Origin: Polaromonas sp.
GTDB taxonomy: Bacteria; Pseudomonadota; Gammaproteobacteria; Burkholderiales; Burkholderiaceae_C
DNA: 64,000 nt
NCBI GenBank assembly: GCA_021153985.1
Contig: JAJKJM010000061.1
Span: 1 to 64,000 of the forward strand
Reading direction: 5' to 3'
The notes under the pieces were generated by a model. The model did no database searches. It was not told where the DNA came from and worked only from the letters and a program-made list of their open reading frames with translations. This document shows positions 49,399-58,261 of the stretch, one piece after another (position 1 is the first letter of the stretch; every line of letters begins with the position of its first letter). A program made the translations under genes and the position numbers.

Positions 49399-50625
49399 TC
49401 AGGGCGCCGTCTCGATCAGGTGGGCAATTCCGTCAAATCCCAGGCGCCGCGCATGCTGCAATGCGTTCAGCCCGTCCTGGTCTATCAGCGCCGTATTGGC
49501 GCCGGCTGCCAGCAGGCGCTGGACCACGGCGGTGTGCCCTTGCATGACCGCCAGGATCAAAGGTGTGCGTCCGGCGGGGTCGGCCGCATTGAGCGGGGCG
49601 CCTTGCCGCAGCAGGCGCTCGAGTTGTTGCAGGTCGCCGTCCCGGGCGGATTGCTGCAACGCGCCGGCGAGCCCGAGTGAGCCTGCAACCTCGGCGCGCA
49701 GGGAGCGTGTGCGGGCTGCGGATTTTTCCTGGCGTTGTTCCGCCGCAGCCGTAGCCGCGGCCGCTGCGGGCGCTGCGGCCATGGGAGGTGGTGGTGCGGC
49801 AGCAGCCATAGCCGGTGCAGATGGTGTGGCGGGGGGTGCTGCGCGCGCCACGGGTGCCGGTGCGGAAATGCCGGCCTGCACGGTGGGTGCAGGAGGTGAG
49901 GCGGCTTGCGGGCTTGCCGCCGCGCCAGCTGTGCGCCCCGAATGCGAGAAGCCGGCGCTGTCTTGCGTCAGGGCAGGAGCCGGTGCAGGCGGTGCGGCAG
50001 TTGCGGCTGGCGCAGGCGCAGCAGCCGGTGGCGTGGCGCCACTTGGCGCTTGCGCGGTCTCTGCTTCGGCCTTGGGAGCGGCTTGCCCGGGTGCGGTGGC
50101 TTGCTGTGCAGATTTTTTGGCGGCAGCTGTTGCCGGCTCTTTCAATACTGGAGCCGGTGGGCTTTCAGCGGCTCGGGCCTTGGCGTCGGCTTGTGGCGGC
50201 GCCTGAGGGGTAGTGGTTGCCGGGGCGGCTTCAGGTGCAGGTGCAGGTGCAGGTGCAGGTGCAGGTGCGGGTGCGGGTGCGGGTGCGGCAGGCGCGCTCG
50301 CACTGGGCTGCCCAAACGCCAAGTCTTTTTCCTCATCGGTGCCGCGGTCATATTGCAGCACCAGCAAACCCGTCAACCCTACCAGCGCCACACTGGCCAG
50401 GGCAGAGATCTTCCAGCGCGACTGGTTGGCGGCGGGCGGCCGCGTTGGCGCTGTGTGGGCTGCCGCGTACGCGTTCTGAGCCTTGCCGGCCGCAATTACC
50501 ATCTCCGCGTGTGCGCGCACGGCGTCCCGCACATGCGCGCCGGGCCGGCGTGTGTCCTGGGCGCTAGCCTCGCGGTAGCGTTCTGTCAGCTCGTCGCCCG
50601 GCGGGCTGCGGTCTGGCTCTGTCAT
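49399..50625 (-). CDS. Membrane-anchored ankyrin-repeat protein, candidate anti-sigma factor
   Basis: Cytoplasmic-like N-terminus, TM WKISALASVALVGLTGLLVLQY, long (PA)n linker, C-terminal ankyrins (NAADPAGRTPLILAVMQGHTAVVQRLLAAGANTALIDQDGLNALQHA); ATGA overlap with sigma gene. Confidence 0.75.
   Translation of the reverse strand: MTEPDRSPPGDELTERYREASAQDTRRPGAHVRDAVRAHAEMVIAAGKAQNAYAAAHTAPTRPPAANQSRWKISALASVALVGLTGLLVLQYDRGTDEEKDLAFGQPSASAPAAPAPAPAPAPAPAPAPAPEAAPATTTPQAPPQADAKARAAESPPAPVLKEPATAAAKKSAQQATAPGQAAPKAEAETAQAPSGATPPAAAPAPAATAAPPAPAPALTQDSAGFSHSGRTAGAAASPQAASPPAPTVQAGISAPAPVARAAPPATPSAPAMAAAAPPPPMAAAPAAAAATAAAEQRQEKSAARTRSLRAEVAGSLGLAGALQQSARDGDLQQLERLLRQGAPLNAADPAGRTPLILAVMQGHTAVVQRLLAAGANTALIDQDGLNALQHARRLGFDGIAHLIETAP
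50233..50289 (+). repeat. Hexanucleotide microsatellite (GGTGCA/GGTGCG)n encoding an Ala-Pro linker on the minus strand
   Basis: aggtgcaggtgcaggtgcaggtgcaggtgcgggtgcgggtgcgggtgcgg. Confidence 0.92.
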
Positions 50626-51233
50626 GCAAACTCCTGTAGCTGCTGGCGCAGGCTGTTTCGCGCGTAGCGCAGGCGGCTCTTGGCGGTTTCAAAACTCACG
50701 CCGGTGGCCTCGGCGATGCCCTCCACACTCAGGCCTGCTTCGGCCTGCAGCAAGAAGGCTTCACGCTGCTCCAGCGGCAGCCTCTCCACCGCGGCAATCA
50801 GCGCCGCGGCCTGTTCGCTGGACTCCAGCCGGCGTACGGGTCCGAAGCCCGAGTCCGCCGCGAGCGTCTCACCCAGGCTCAAACCTTCGTCATCGTCGTC
50901 CTGCGCATCAATGCTCACGTGCTGCTTTGCCGTACGGTAGTGGTCGACCACCCGGTTGTGCGCCATGGTGAAGAGCCAGGTCTTGAAGCGCGCCGACACG
51001 GTGTAGGTGGGCGCGCTGCGCGCCACCGCAAACCACACGTCCTGCAGCAGGTCGTCGGCCACGGCTTGCACGCGCACACTGCGAAAGACATAGCGCCACA
51101 CGGCCAGCTCGTGGCGCGCATAGAGCACGTCGAAGGCGCCGATGTCGCCGCCCGCAAAGCGCAGCATCAGCGATTCGTCGCTGTCTTCGGCTGCGGGGTC
51201 CGTCGGCGCGTTGGGCATGCGCCACATTATCAC
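50622..51233 (-). CDS. ECF-type RNA polymerase sigma-70 factor
   Basis: YARHELAVWRYVFRSVRVQAVADDLLQDVWFAVARSA; FKTWLFTMAHNRVVDHYR; LPLEQREAFLLQAEAGLSVEGIAEATGVSFETAKSRLRYARN. Confidence 0.95.
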   Translation of the reverse strand: MIMWRMPNAPTDPAAEDSDESLMLRFAGGDIGAFDVLYARHELAVWRYVFRSVRVQAVADDLLQDVWFAVARSAPTYTVSARFKTWLFTMAHNRVVDHYRTAKQHVSIDAQDDDDEGLSLGETLAADSGFGPVRRLESSEQAAALIAAVERLPLEQREAFLLQAEAGLSVEGIAEATGVSFETAKSRLRYARNSLRQQLQEFA

Positions 51234-51253
51234 GGCGCAGTGGTTGTGCTTTG

Positions 51254-52222
51254 TCAGTATCGGCGCAGAGGAGGATCGGGAACATAGGAGGTGTTGCTCC
51301 CTGACTGCGGGAACGGATCCGGGATGGGGTTGTGCGCCACGGGTTCACGAATCACACCACTCGCAATCAGGTTCTCCCGGCTGTCATAGCGGATGCGGAT
51401 GACCTCGTTGGGTTGCGATTGCAGGCGGGCAAAAGAAGTGTGCGACACCACCGAGGTTTCGCGCGCACCGTGGCCGGTGCCCAGCTTGGGGGCGGGCAGG
51501 GCGGCGGGCGGTGGGGACGGCGCCCTTCTGGCCATGCCCTCAAGCCCGGCAGAGGCGCTTGGGGCTTGCGCGGACGATTCTGCCGCACCGCTGCTCTGGT
51601 CACCCAGGGCGGATTTGCCGGCGGCCAGCGGGGCGCTCCTGAGGCTGGCGGGTGCGTCGGCTTCGCGCTCCGCACGTTCCGTGCGGGCCGGGCTGGCGGG
51701 GGCCGCCTGCGCGACGGGCTCGGGTGGCCGCTCCCTGAACAGCGCCACGCCGATCACGCCGACATTGCCCGGCCGGCCGGTGCGGCCGGCATAAGAGTCG
51801 CCGAGCGCGGAAAACTCAAAGGCCGCGACTTCACTGCTGCTTTTGCGCCAGCCGGTCACCTGGTACTGCTGCCAGGCGGAAAACACATAGCCGGTCTGGT
51901 CCCAGGCAGCGGTCTCGCCGCTCAGCACATTCACGCCATCGACGGCAGTGACTGCGAGCACCCGTTCGCCGAGCTTGTTGCGCACGGCAATCGCATATTT
52001 GGCCCCGTACTGCCCGGCAACCCAGTATTCACCGCGGTGGTGGTACAGCGGCAGCGTGGCGCCGGTGTTGCGGTCGATGACTGTCACATCGGCCAGGCGG
52101 CCGACGGCCTGGGCCTGCAAAGCCAGTGTGGATGCCGCCAGCAGAACCAGCGGGGCGAGGACTGCGCGAACGCGGAAATGAGAACGAAAGGAGGGGGGCG
52201 GGGGCAGGTGGCGGCGTTTCAT
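51254..52222 (-). CDS. Secreted/exported protein of unknown function linked to the sigma factor
   Basis: Signal-like LAPLVLLAASTLALQAQAVG; conserved-looking N-terminal domain, P/A-rich linker. Confidence 0.6.
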   Translation of the reverse strand: MKRRHLPPPPSFRSHFRVRAVLAPLVLLAASTLALQAQAVGRLADVTVIDRNTGATLPLYHHRGEYWVAGQYGAKYAIAVRNKLGERVLAVTAVDGVNVLSGETAAWDQTGYVFSAWQQYQVTGWRKSSSEVAAFEFSALGDSYAGRTGRPGNVGVIGVALFRERPPEPVAQAAPASPARTERAEREADAPASLRSAPLAAGKSALGDQSSGAAESSAQAPSASAGLEGMARRAPSPPPAALPAPKLGTGHGARETSVVSHTSFARLQSQPNEVIRIRYDSRENLIASGVIREPVAHNPIPDPFPQSGSNTSYVPDPPLRRY

Positions 52223-52338
52223 GGGAGCTCCAGAAAAGGGGTGGAGCTGCTTGAAACGAAGCGGTGCGGGGAACGGGGTTAAAAGGGCGGGAAAAAGCAG
52301 GAAACCGCGCAGCCGCTGAGCCGGCGCAATCTGGTTTG

Positions 52339-52386
52339 CTATGAATTCAGGAGCAGCTTGCCCATGTACCTTATGGGCTGGAGCAC
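52339..52386 (-). repeat. 48-bp dispersed palindromic repeat, copy I (intergenic)
   Basis: Reverse complement GTGCTCCAGCCC ATAAGGTACAT GGGCAAGCTGCTCCTGAATTCATAG; inverted repeat GCCCAT/ATGGGC. Confidence 0.75.
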
Positions 52387-52434
52387 GATTTTGTTTGGAA
52401 CGGGCGCGCCGGGCCCGTCAATGCCTGTCCCGGC

Positions 52435-53208
52435 TTACTTGGCCGGGATGAAAAACTTGTCGAACAGCACCGTCAACGGTGCGAAGTCCTGGGTGAAGCG
52501 CTCGCGGTTGACGAAGTAGGCCTCGCTGGTCACGGCGAAGAATTCAGCCGGGGACGTTGCAGCGTAGTCGTCGAGCCACGGCGGCGCGGCGCCGAAGCGC
52601 TTAGCCATCGCGACCTTTTCGCAAAACTCATCAAAGGCCGGCTGCATGATCGAATGCCAGGACGCGTGGGCGCCGCGTGAGGGCAGCGGCGGGCAGCCGT
52701 CGGCCGCACCGTCGCGCATGTCTATTTTGTGGATGAACTCGTGAATCACCACGTTGTGGCCGTACTCGGCCGCATTGCCGGCGCCGGCCACTTCCTGCCA
52801 GCTCAGGGTAACGGGGCCGCCTTGCATGGCCTCGCCCAGCAGTTCTTCGTTGTAGCGGTGCACGACGCCCGCGTGGTCAGTGACTTCGCGGCGCGCGAGC
52901 ATGGTGCCCGGGTGCACCACGATGCCCTTGAAGTCGTCATACCAGCGCAGGCCCAGGTGCAGCACCGGCAGGCATGCCTGTGCGGCAATGGCAACGGCCA
53001 TCTCGTCGGTAACTTTCAGGCCGTGCGCGCCGGTGAATTCTTTTTGCTTGAGGAACTTGCCGGACAGTGTGTGCAGCGCCTGCAGCTCGGCCACCGGCCG
53101 GCGGGCCAGAAAAGGAAAGCGCAGCAGGGTGTCCATCCACAGCGTGTCCGGAATGGTTCTGGCGGGGGCCGGGCCGGAGCCTGCGAGCGTTCGTAACCAG
53201 TTCAGCAT
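52435..53208 (-). CDS. mtfA: MtfA-like zinc-dependent peptidase (M90)
   Basis: VVIHEFIHKIDMRDGAADGCP zinc motif. Confidence 0.92.
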   Translation of the reverse strand: MLNWLRTLAGSGPAPARTIPDTLWMDTLLRFPFLARRPVAELQALHTLSGKFLKQKEFTGAHGLKVTDEMAVAIAAQACLPVLHLGLRWYDDFKGIVVHPGTMLARREVTDHAGVVHRYNEELLGEAMQGGPVTLSWQEVAGAGNAAEYGHNVVIHEFIHKIDMRDGAADGCPPLPSRGAHASWHSIMQPAFDEFCEKVAMAKRFGAAPPWLDDYAATSPAEFFAVTSEAYFVNRERFTQDFAPLTVLFDKFFIPAK

Positions 53209-53355
53209 GGGGTGTATGTCTTGGTCAGGGGCAATGAAGGAATGGGAGCAAAAGAGATGAGGCCTGGAGGATAAAAGTAAAAGAGATCCAGGCAAAGATA
53301 AAGGGAAAAAAAGACAAAAGCGAAAAAAGAGGAGGCGAGGGCAGGAAGGAAGAAG

Positions 53356-54159
53356 TCAACCCAGCGCGATACGCTGCAGCCCGGCGGCTGTCAGGCGCAA
53401 CACCTCGGCGCGAGGCGCCGGCGCGGCCAGGTCCCAGTCGCTGAGCACCACGCGCGAGTAGCCGCCGCCCAGGTCGTGTACGGCCGGCTTGTGCGTGTGG
53501 CCGTGGATCAGGGTGTGCGAGCCGGCAGCTTGCAGCCATTGGCGCGCGGCTTCGGTGTCGACGTCGGCGTACTGCACGCCTGACTTCTTGCGTGCTTCGC
53601 TTTGCTCACGCAGCGCGCGCGCTATGGCCTGTCGTTCGGCCAGCGGCCTGGCGAGGAATGTGCGCTGCCATTCATCGGTGCGCACCTGGCTGCGGAATTG
53701 CATGTAGTCGGTATCGTCCAGGCACAGGGCATCGCCGTGCGACAGCAGCCAGCGCCGGTTGGTGCCGGCAGGAAACACCAGCACGGTCGGGTCGTGCAGC
53801 AAGGTGGCGTTGCACAGGTCCATCAGGCCCTGGCCCACCAGGAAGTCACGGTTGCCGTGCATGAAAAAGAGGGCCAGGCGGCCGGCGGCCTCGCCCATCA
53901 CTTGCGCGCAGCGTGCGTCGAAGCCGTCGGCCGGTGCGTGCAGGTCTTCGCCGATGGCGTCATCGCCCACCCACACTTCAAACAGGTCACCCAGGATGAA
54001 GACCGCGTCGGCGGGCGTGGATTCAAGGTAGTGCTGCCAGCCCCTGAAGGTGGCCATGTCAGAGGCCTGCAAATGCAGGTCCGAAATGAAATCGACCGTA
54101 CGCCAGGACAGTGGCGCCAAAAGCTCCGCCATCTCGGGTACGGTCTGTGGGGTGTTCAC
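53356..54159 (-). CDS. lpxH: UDP-2,3-diacylglucosamine diphosphatase
   Basis: VDFISDLHLQ; FILGDLFEVWVGDD; FMHGNRDFLVG; LIHGHTHKPAVHDL. Confidence 0.95.
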   Translation of the reverse strand: MNTPQTVPEMAELLAPLSWRTVDFISDLHLQASDMATFRGWQHYLESTPADAVFILGDLFEVWVGDDAIGEDLHAPADGFDARCAQVMGEAAGRLALFFMHGNRDFLVGQGLMDLCNATLLHDPTVLVFPAGTNRRWLLSHGDALCLDDTDYMQFRSQVRTDEWQRTFLARPLAERQAIARALREQSEARKKSGVQYADVDTEAARQWLQAAGSHTLIHGHTHKPAVHDLGGGYSRVVLSDWDLAAPAPRAEVLRLTAAGLQRIALG

Positions 54160-54203
54160 CGGCTGGGGCTGAGGGCTGGCACTAGCGCGGTTCGCGGGAG
54201 GCC

Positions 54204-54713
54204 TCAGGCCAGCGCAACAGCTTTCTCGATGATCACGTCTTCCATCGGCACGTCGTCGTGAAAGCCCTTGCGGCCCGTCTTGACGGCCTTGATCTTGTCG
54301 ACCACGTCGGTGCCGGCCACCACCTTGCCGAACACGGCGTAACCCCAGCCCGAGGCGTTGGGCGCGGTGTGGTTCAGGAAGCCGTTGTCGGCCACGTTGA
54401 TGAAGAACTGCGAGCTGGCCGAGTGCGGTGCGTTGGTGCGCGCCATGGCCACGGTGTAGTTGTCGTTCTTCAAGCCGTTGTTTGCTTCGTTCTCGATCTC
54501 GCCATCGGTGGCCTTTTGCTTCATGCCGGGTTCAAAGCCGCCGCCCTGGACCATAAAGCCGGGAATCACACGGTGAAACACGGTGTTGGCGTAGTGGCCC
54601 TTGTTGACGTAGCTCAGGAAGTTGGCGACGGTCTTGGGCGCTTTGGCCGCGTCGAGCTCAAGCGTGATGACGCCGTAATTGGCGATGTGCAGTTCGACTT
54701 TGGGATTGCTCAT
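54204..54713 (-). CDS. ppiB: Cytoplasmic peptidyl-prolyl cis-trans isomerase (cyclophilin)
   Basis: [54 protein letters not shown]. Confidence 0.95.
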   Translation of the reverse strand: MSNPKVELHIANYGVITLELDAAKAPKTVANFLSYVNKGHYANTVFHRVIPGFMVQGGGFEPGMKQKATDGEIENEANNGLKNDNYTVAMARTNAPHSASSQFFINVADNGFLNHTAPNASGWGYAVFGKVVAGTDVVDKIKAVKTGRKGFHDDVPMEDVIIEKAVALA

Positions 54714-54747
54714 GATGGTGTCCTGTAGGAGGGGAGGGGTCAATTAA

Positions 54748-55479
54748 TTAATTGACGAGGGTTGCAGATTTGATGAGGACGGGCGTCTTGGGGACGTCGG
54801 TCGGGAAGGGGCCGCCCGCGCCGGTGGGCACAGACTTGATCTTGTTGACGACGTCCATGCCGCTGACGACCTTGCCGAACACGGTGTAGCCGTACAGTTG
54901 CGGCGCGTTGACCAGCTGGGCGCGCGGCGTGTTTTCATACACGCGGCCCTGGTATTCAAACTTGGGCACCGGGTCGCCGGGCGGGATCACGGTGGGGTTC
55001 AAAAAGTCGTTGTCCTTCACGTTGATGAAGAACTGCGCTGAGGCGGAGTTGGGGTCATTGGTACGCGCCATGGCCAGCGTGCCGACCACGTTTTTGGGGC
55101 CGCCCTTGGCGAGCGCTTCGCGGCCTTCATGGGCCACAGGCGGGCGGGTTTTCTTCTCGGCATAAGTGGCGTCGTAGCCGCCGCCCTGCACCATGAAGTT
55201 GCTGATCACGCGGTGAAAAATCGTGCCGTCGTAGTGCTTGTCCTTGACGTACAGCAGGAAGTTTTCGACGGTCTTGGGGGCTTTGTCGGGGTAGACCTCA
55301 ACCACGAAGTCGCCTTCGCTGGTGACGAACTTCACCTTGGGTGCGGTTTGCGCGAGTGCCGGGCCGGCCAGCAGGGCCAGGCCGGCGGCTGCAGCCGCGG
55401 CCAGCGTGGCGCGGCGCAAAGGCTGAAATACGGTGAACAATGCCGTGGATACGGCAGGCGTCTTGTGAACTGCCATCAT
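54748..55479 (-). CDS. Exported peptidyl-prolyl cis-trans isomerase (cyclophilin)
   Basis: Signal peptide; DFVVEVYPDKAPKTVENFLLYVKDKHYDGTIFHRVISNFMVQGGG. Confidence 0.93.
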   Translation of the reverse strand: MMAVHKTPAVSTALFTVFQPLRRATLAAAAAAGLALLAGPALAQTAPKVKFVTSEGDFVVEVYPDKAPKTVENFLLYVKDKHYDGTIFHRVISNFMVQGGGYDATYAEKKTRPPVAHEGREALAKGGPKNVVGTLAMARTNDPNSASAQFFINVKDNDFLNPTVIPPGDPVPKFEYQGRVYENTPRAQLVNAPQLYGYTVFGKVVSGMDVVNKIKSVPTGAGGPFPTDVPKTPVLIKSATLVN

Positions 55480-56814
55480 CTAAATGGTTCCTTCGAAGAA
55501 TATTTTCCACTGGCTGCCCTGACGGACCCAGTACTGGCGTTTGGTGCGGCCGGTTTTGTCGCCTTTGACCAGCTCGCCAAAGGTTACCACCATCGTGTCG
55601 GTGCTGTCGGTCCAGCGCAGATAAGACACATCCTTGAGCTGGATGTCCCGCCCGCCCAGTTGCTTGAGCTCGGTCTGCAGGGCAGGTGTCCATTCGGCCA
55701 GCGTCTTGCCATAGCTGGTGAAGTCGGGCGTGTACCAGGCGGTGAGTTTGGCCATGTCGCCGCTGGACTTGGCGCTGTGCCAGTCTTGCAGCACGTTCTC
55801 AAACGATTTGCTGTCGGCGGCTAGCGATTGCGGCGCCACCCATTTGAGGCTGTGCGCGATCACAACGGGCGTGCTGCGCACCTCGACCGTGCGGATGATG
55901 CGTTCCAGGTCGGGGTTGGCCAGCACCACGCAGCCGTCGGTGGACAGTGGGGCGCGGGAAAACTGCGCCGGCGGCGTGCCGTGCAGCCAGATGCCGCCGC
56001 CGGTCTTGCCGCGCTTGACGTCGAGCTGGTTGGGGTAGTTGATGGGCAGGGCGCCCGAGCCGTAGAAGTCGCGTAGCGACTTGGGGTTCAGGTTGCTGGT
56101 GATGAAATACACACCGACGGGGGTGCGCAGGTCGCCTTCGACGGATTTTTCAATGCCGGACTTGCCGACCGAGATGTAGTAGTCGGCCACCAGCTTGATG
56201 CCGGTAGCGGTGTTCTCAAAGAGGTACAGGCGCGAGCGGGAGGCGTCGATGGCGATCGCGTGCTTGTTGCGCGGTGATAGCGCCAAAAACTGCGAAGGCA
56301 CGGTGCCGGGCGCCGGGCGCTCGCGCAATGCACGCAGGCGCAGCTGGGACTCCTGCCGCAGCTCGGCCAGCAGCGGCGCCGCGGCCCTGGAGGCCGTGTC
56401 GGGGGGAACATCGCCCAGCGTGCGGACCGGGCGTGCAAAACCCGACAGCAAATCGCCATACACCAACTGTGCAAGCTGGAAATTGGGGTGGTCCTTGACG
56501 AGGCTTTCGGCGTTGCGCAGTGCTTCGCGGGGATTGCCCTGGCCTATCAGTTTGTAGATGTCGATCAGCCGGGCTTCTGCTTCGCCATCGCGTGTTTCGT
56601 GCTGGGCGCCGGGACGTGCCGGGGTTACATGCCGTGCCGCCGCCTCCTTGGCCGCCGGAGTACGCGAGCGGCTTTCACTGCGCGCAGGCGAAAGCGCCAG
56701 CACCAGGCAAGGTGCCATGACGCAGAGAACTGTTACCGCCTTCTTCATGCGGGCTTTCACGGAAAGTTGCCGGCCGGCAACGACGGACAAAGACAGGCTG
56801 GAACGGAGGAGCAC
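55480..56814 (-). CDS. L,D-transpeptidase (YkuD) with C-terminal NTF2-like/Cds6-like domain
   Basis: GIWLHGTPPAQFSRAPLSTDGCVVLANPDL YkuD motif. Confidence 0.9.
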   Translation of the reverse strand: MLLRSSLSLSVVAGRQLSVKARMKKAVTVLCVMAPCLVLALSPARSESRSRTPAAKEAAARHVTPARPGAQHETRDGEAEARLIDIYKLIGQGNPREALRNAESLVKDHPNFQLAQLVYGDLLSGFARPVRTLGDVPPDTASRAAAPLLAELRQESQLRLRALRERPAPGTVPSQFLALSPRNKHAIAIDASRSRLYLFENTATGIKLVADYYISVGKSGIEKSVEGDLRTPVGVYFITSNLNPKSLRDFYGSGALPINYPNQLDVKRGKTGGGIWLHGTPPAQFSRAPLSTDGCVVLANPDLERIIRTVEVRSTPVVIAHSLKWVAPQSLAADSKSFENVLQDWHSAKSSGDMAKLTAWYTPDFTSYGKTLAEWTPALQTELKQLGGRDIQLKDVSYLRWTDSTDTMVVTFGELVKGDKTGRTKRQYWVRQGSQWKIFFEGTI

Positions 56815-56838
56815 TTGGGTCAGGTCGGCCGCCGGCGA

Positions 56839-57918
56839 TCAACCGCCTGTGGATTCCTTGACGATGACCCAGCGATCACCCACCTTGGCGAGCTCCAGCG
56901 TTTTGCGGCTCGAGATATTGAGCGAGTCGGCGCTGTAGTCCTGCTTGAACTTGGCGACGGCCTTGGCGCCCGTTACAGAGACGGACAGGTTGGACAGCTT
57001 CACGCTGATGCTGTTTTTGCCGACGATGCGGGCGCGGCGGTCTTCTTCCCAGGCCTTGCGGGCCTGTTTGCCGGGCGGGTCGAAGTTTTGGCCGTAGCTG
57101 CCGAGATAGCCGGTCATGTCCTTGCTGGACCATGCCTGTGCCCAGTTGCGTACGGCGGCTTCAACATCCTTGTCGGTGCCGGAGGCCACGACAGGGGCTG
57201 CCGGTGCTGCCGGCGCGGCGGGTGTCGCGGCCGGTGTTGCGGCGGCTGGCGCAACGGGCGCTGGTTTGGCAGCGGCTGCGGGAGCGGCTGCCGTCACCTG
57301 GCCGGAGGCCTGGGCGCCGGCTGCGGGCTTGGCTGCGGCCTGGGGCTGGGTTTGTGGTTGTGCCTGGGGGGCTTGGGTCTTGGGGTCGGCGGAGAAGAGG
57401 GTGCGGATCAGGGCCAGCTTGGGCGGCACGGCCGCGTTGCCGCCGTCCAGCTGCAACGCCTTGCTGTAGGCCTGGCTGGCCAGGCGGGCATAGACGTCGC
57501 CGAGGTTTTCGTGCGCGGTGGCGTAGCTGGGATTGGTGCGGATGGCCATTTCAAGCGCGGCGCGGGCTTTGTCGAACTGGCTCTGGCCGGCATAGAGCAC
57601 GGCCATGTTGTTGTAGGGCTCGGGCAGCTCCGGATAGTCTTCCGTGATCTTGGTGAAGGTGGCGATCGCGTCGTTGGTTTTGCCGGTTTCGGTCTGGATC
57701 ACGCCCTTGAAAAAGCGCATCTGGGGGTCGCGCGGCTTGCTGGCGAGGGATTGGTCGACCTTGGCCATCGCTTCGGCAAACTGGCCGGCGCGCATCAGGC
57801 GGCTGACATCGGCGTAGTCGTCGGCGTGCGCCGCGGACACCGACAGGGTGGCCGCCACGATCAGCATGCGCAGGGCGGCAGACAGGGGTTTGCGGGTCAG
57901 GAAGTTTGGCGTGGGCAT
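56839..57918 (-). CDS. TPR protein with C-terminal NTF2-like domain
   Basis: Signal peptide, TPR helices, P/A linker, C-terminus VRNWAQAWSSKDMTGYLGSYGQNFDPP...VGDRWVIVKESTGG. Confidence 0.85.
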   Translation of the reverse strand: MPTPNFLTRKPLSAALRMLIVAATLSVSAAHADDYADVSRLMRAGQFAEAMAKVDQSLASKPRDPQMRFFKGVIQTETGKTNDAIATFTKITEDYPELPEPYNNMAVLYAGQSQFDKARAALEMAIRTNPSYATAHENLGDVYARLASQAYSKALQLDGGNAAVPPKLALIRTLFSADPKTQAPQAQPQTQPQAAAKPAAGAQASGQVTAAAPAAAAKPAPVAPAAATPAATPAAPAAPAAPVVASGTDKDVEAAVRNWAQAWSSKDMTGYLGSYGQNFDPPGKQARKAWEEDRRARIVGKNSISVKLSNLSVSVTGAKAVAKFKQDYSADSLNISSRKTLELAKVGDRWVIVKESTGG

Positions 57919-58261
57919 AAGAACACTCGCTATTGTTTTGAAACCCGGAGGGCCGTTTGGCGGCTTTTGGGCGGAAATTCCATATATAACAGCCCGGTTT
58001 TTCAGGGGCCATGAAGGCCGGCTGAACGCCGCCTGGCGGGCTGGATATACTGGCTGATTGTAGCTGAGGGGGTATAGTTCATAGCCCCCCGGATTCCCTA
58101 GTTTTCGTTTTTACGCCACGTTTTGCGCGTATGCCGAATGGCCCCTTGCCCGCCTGCGGCGTCCGTGAGATAACCTTCCAGCTTTCCTGCAGCTTCCTTG
58201 TTACCCAGCCCGACTGACAGCCGGGCGCCGGCCGACGCCGGGCCCCGCCACCACAATTTTC

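Noticed and set aside
56262-56290. GTGATAGCGCCAAAAACTGCG inside the L,D-transpeptidase gene
   Set aside because: Superficial similarity to the repeat right arm only; no matching left arm.
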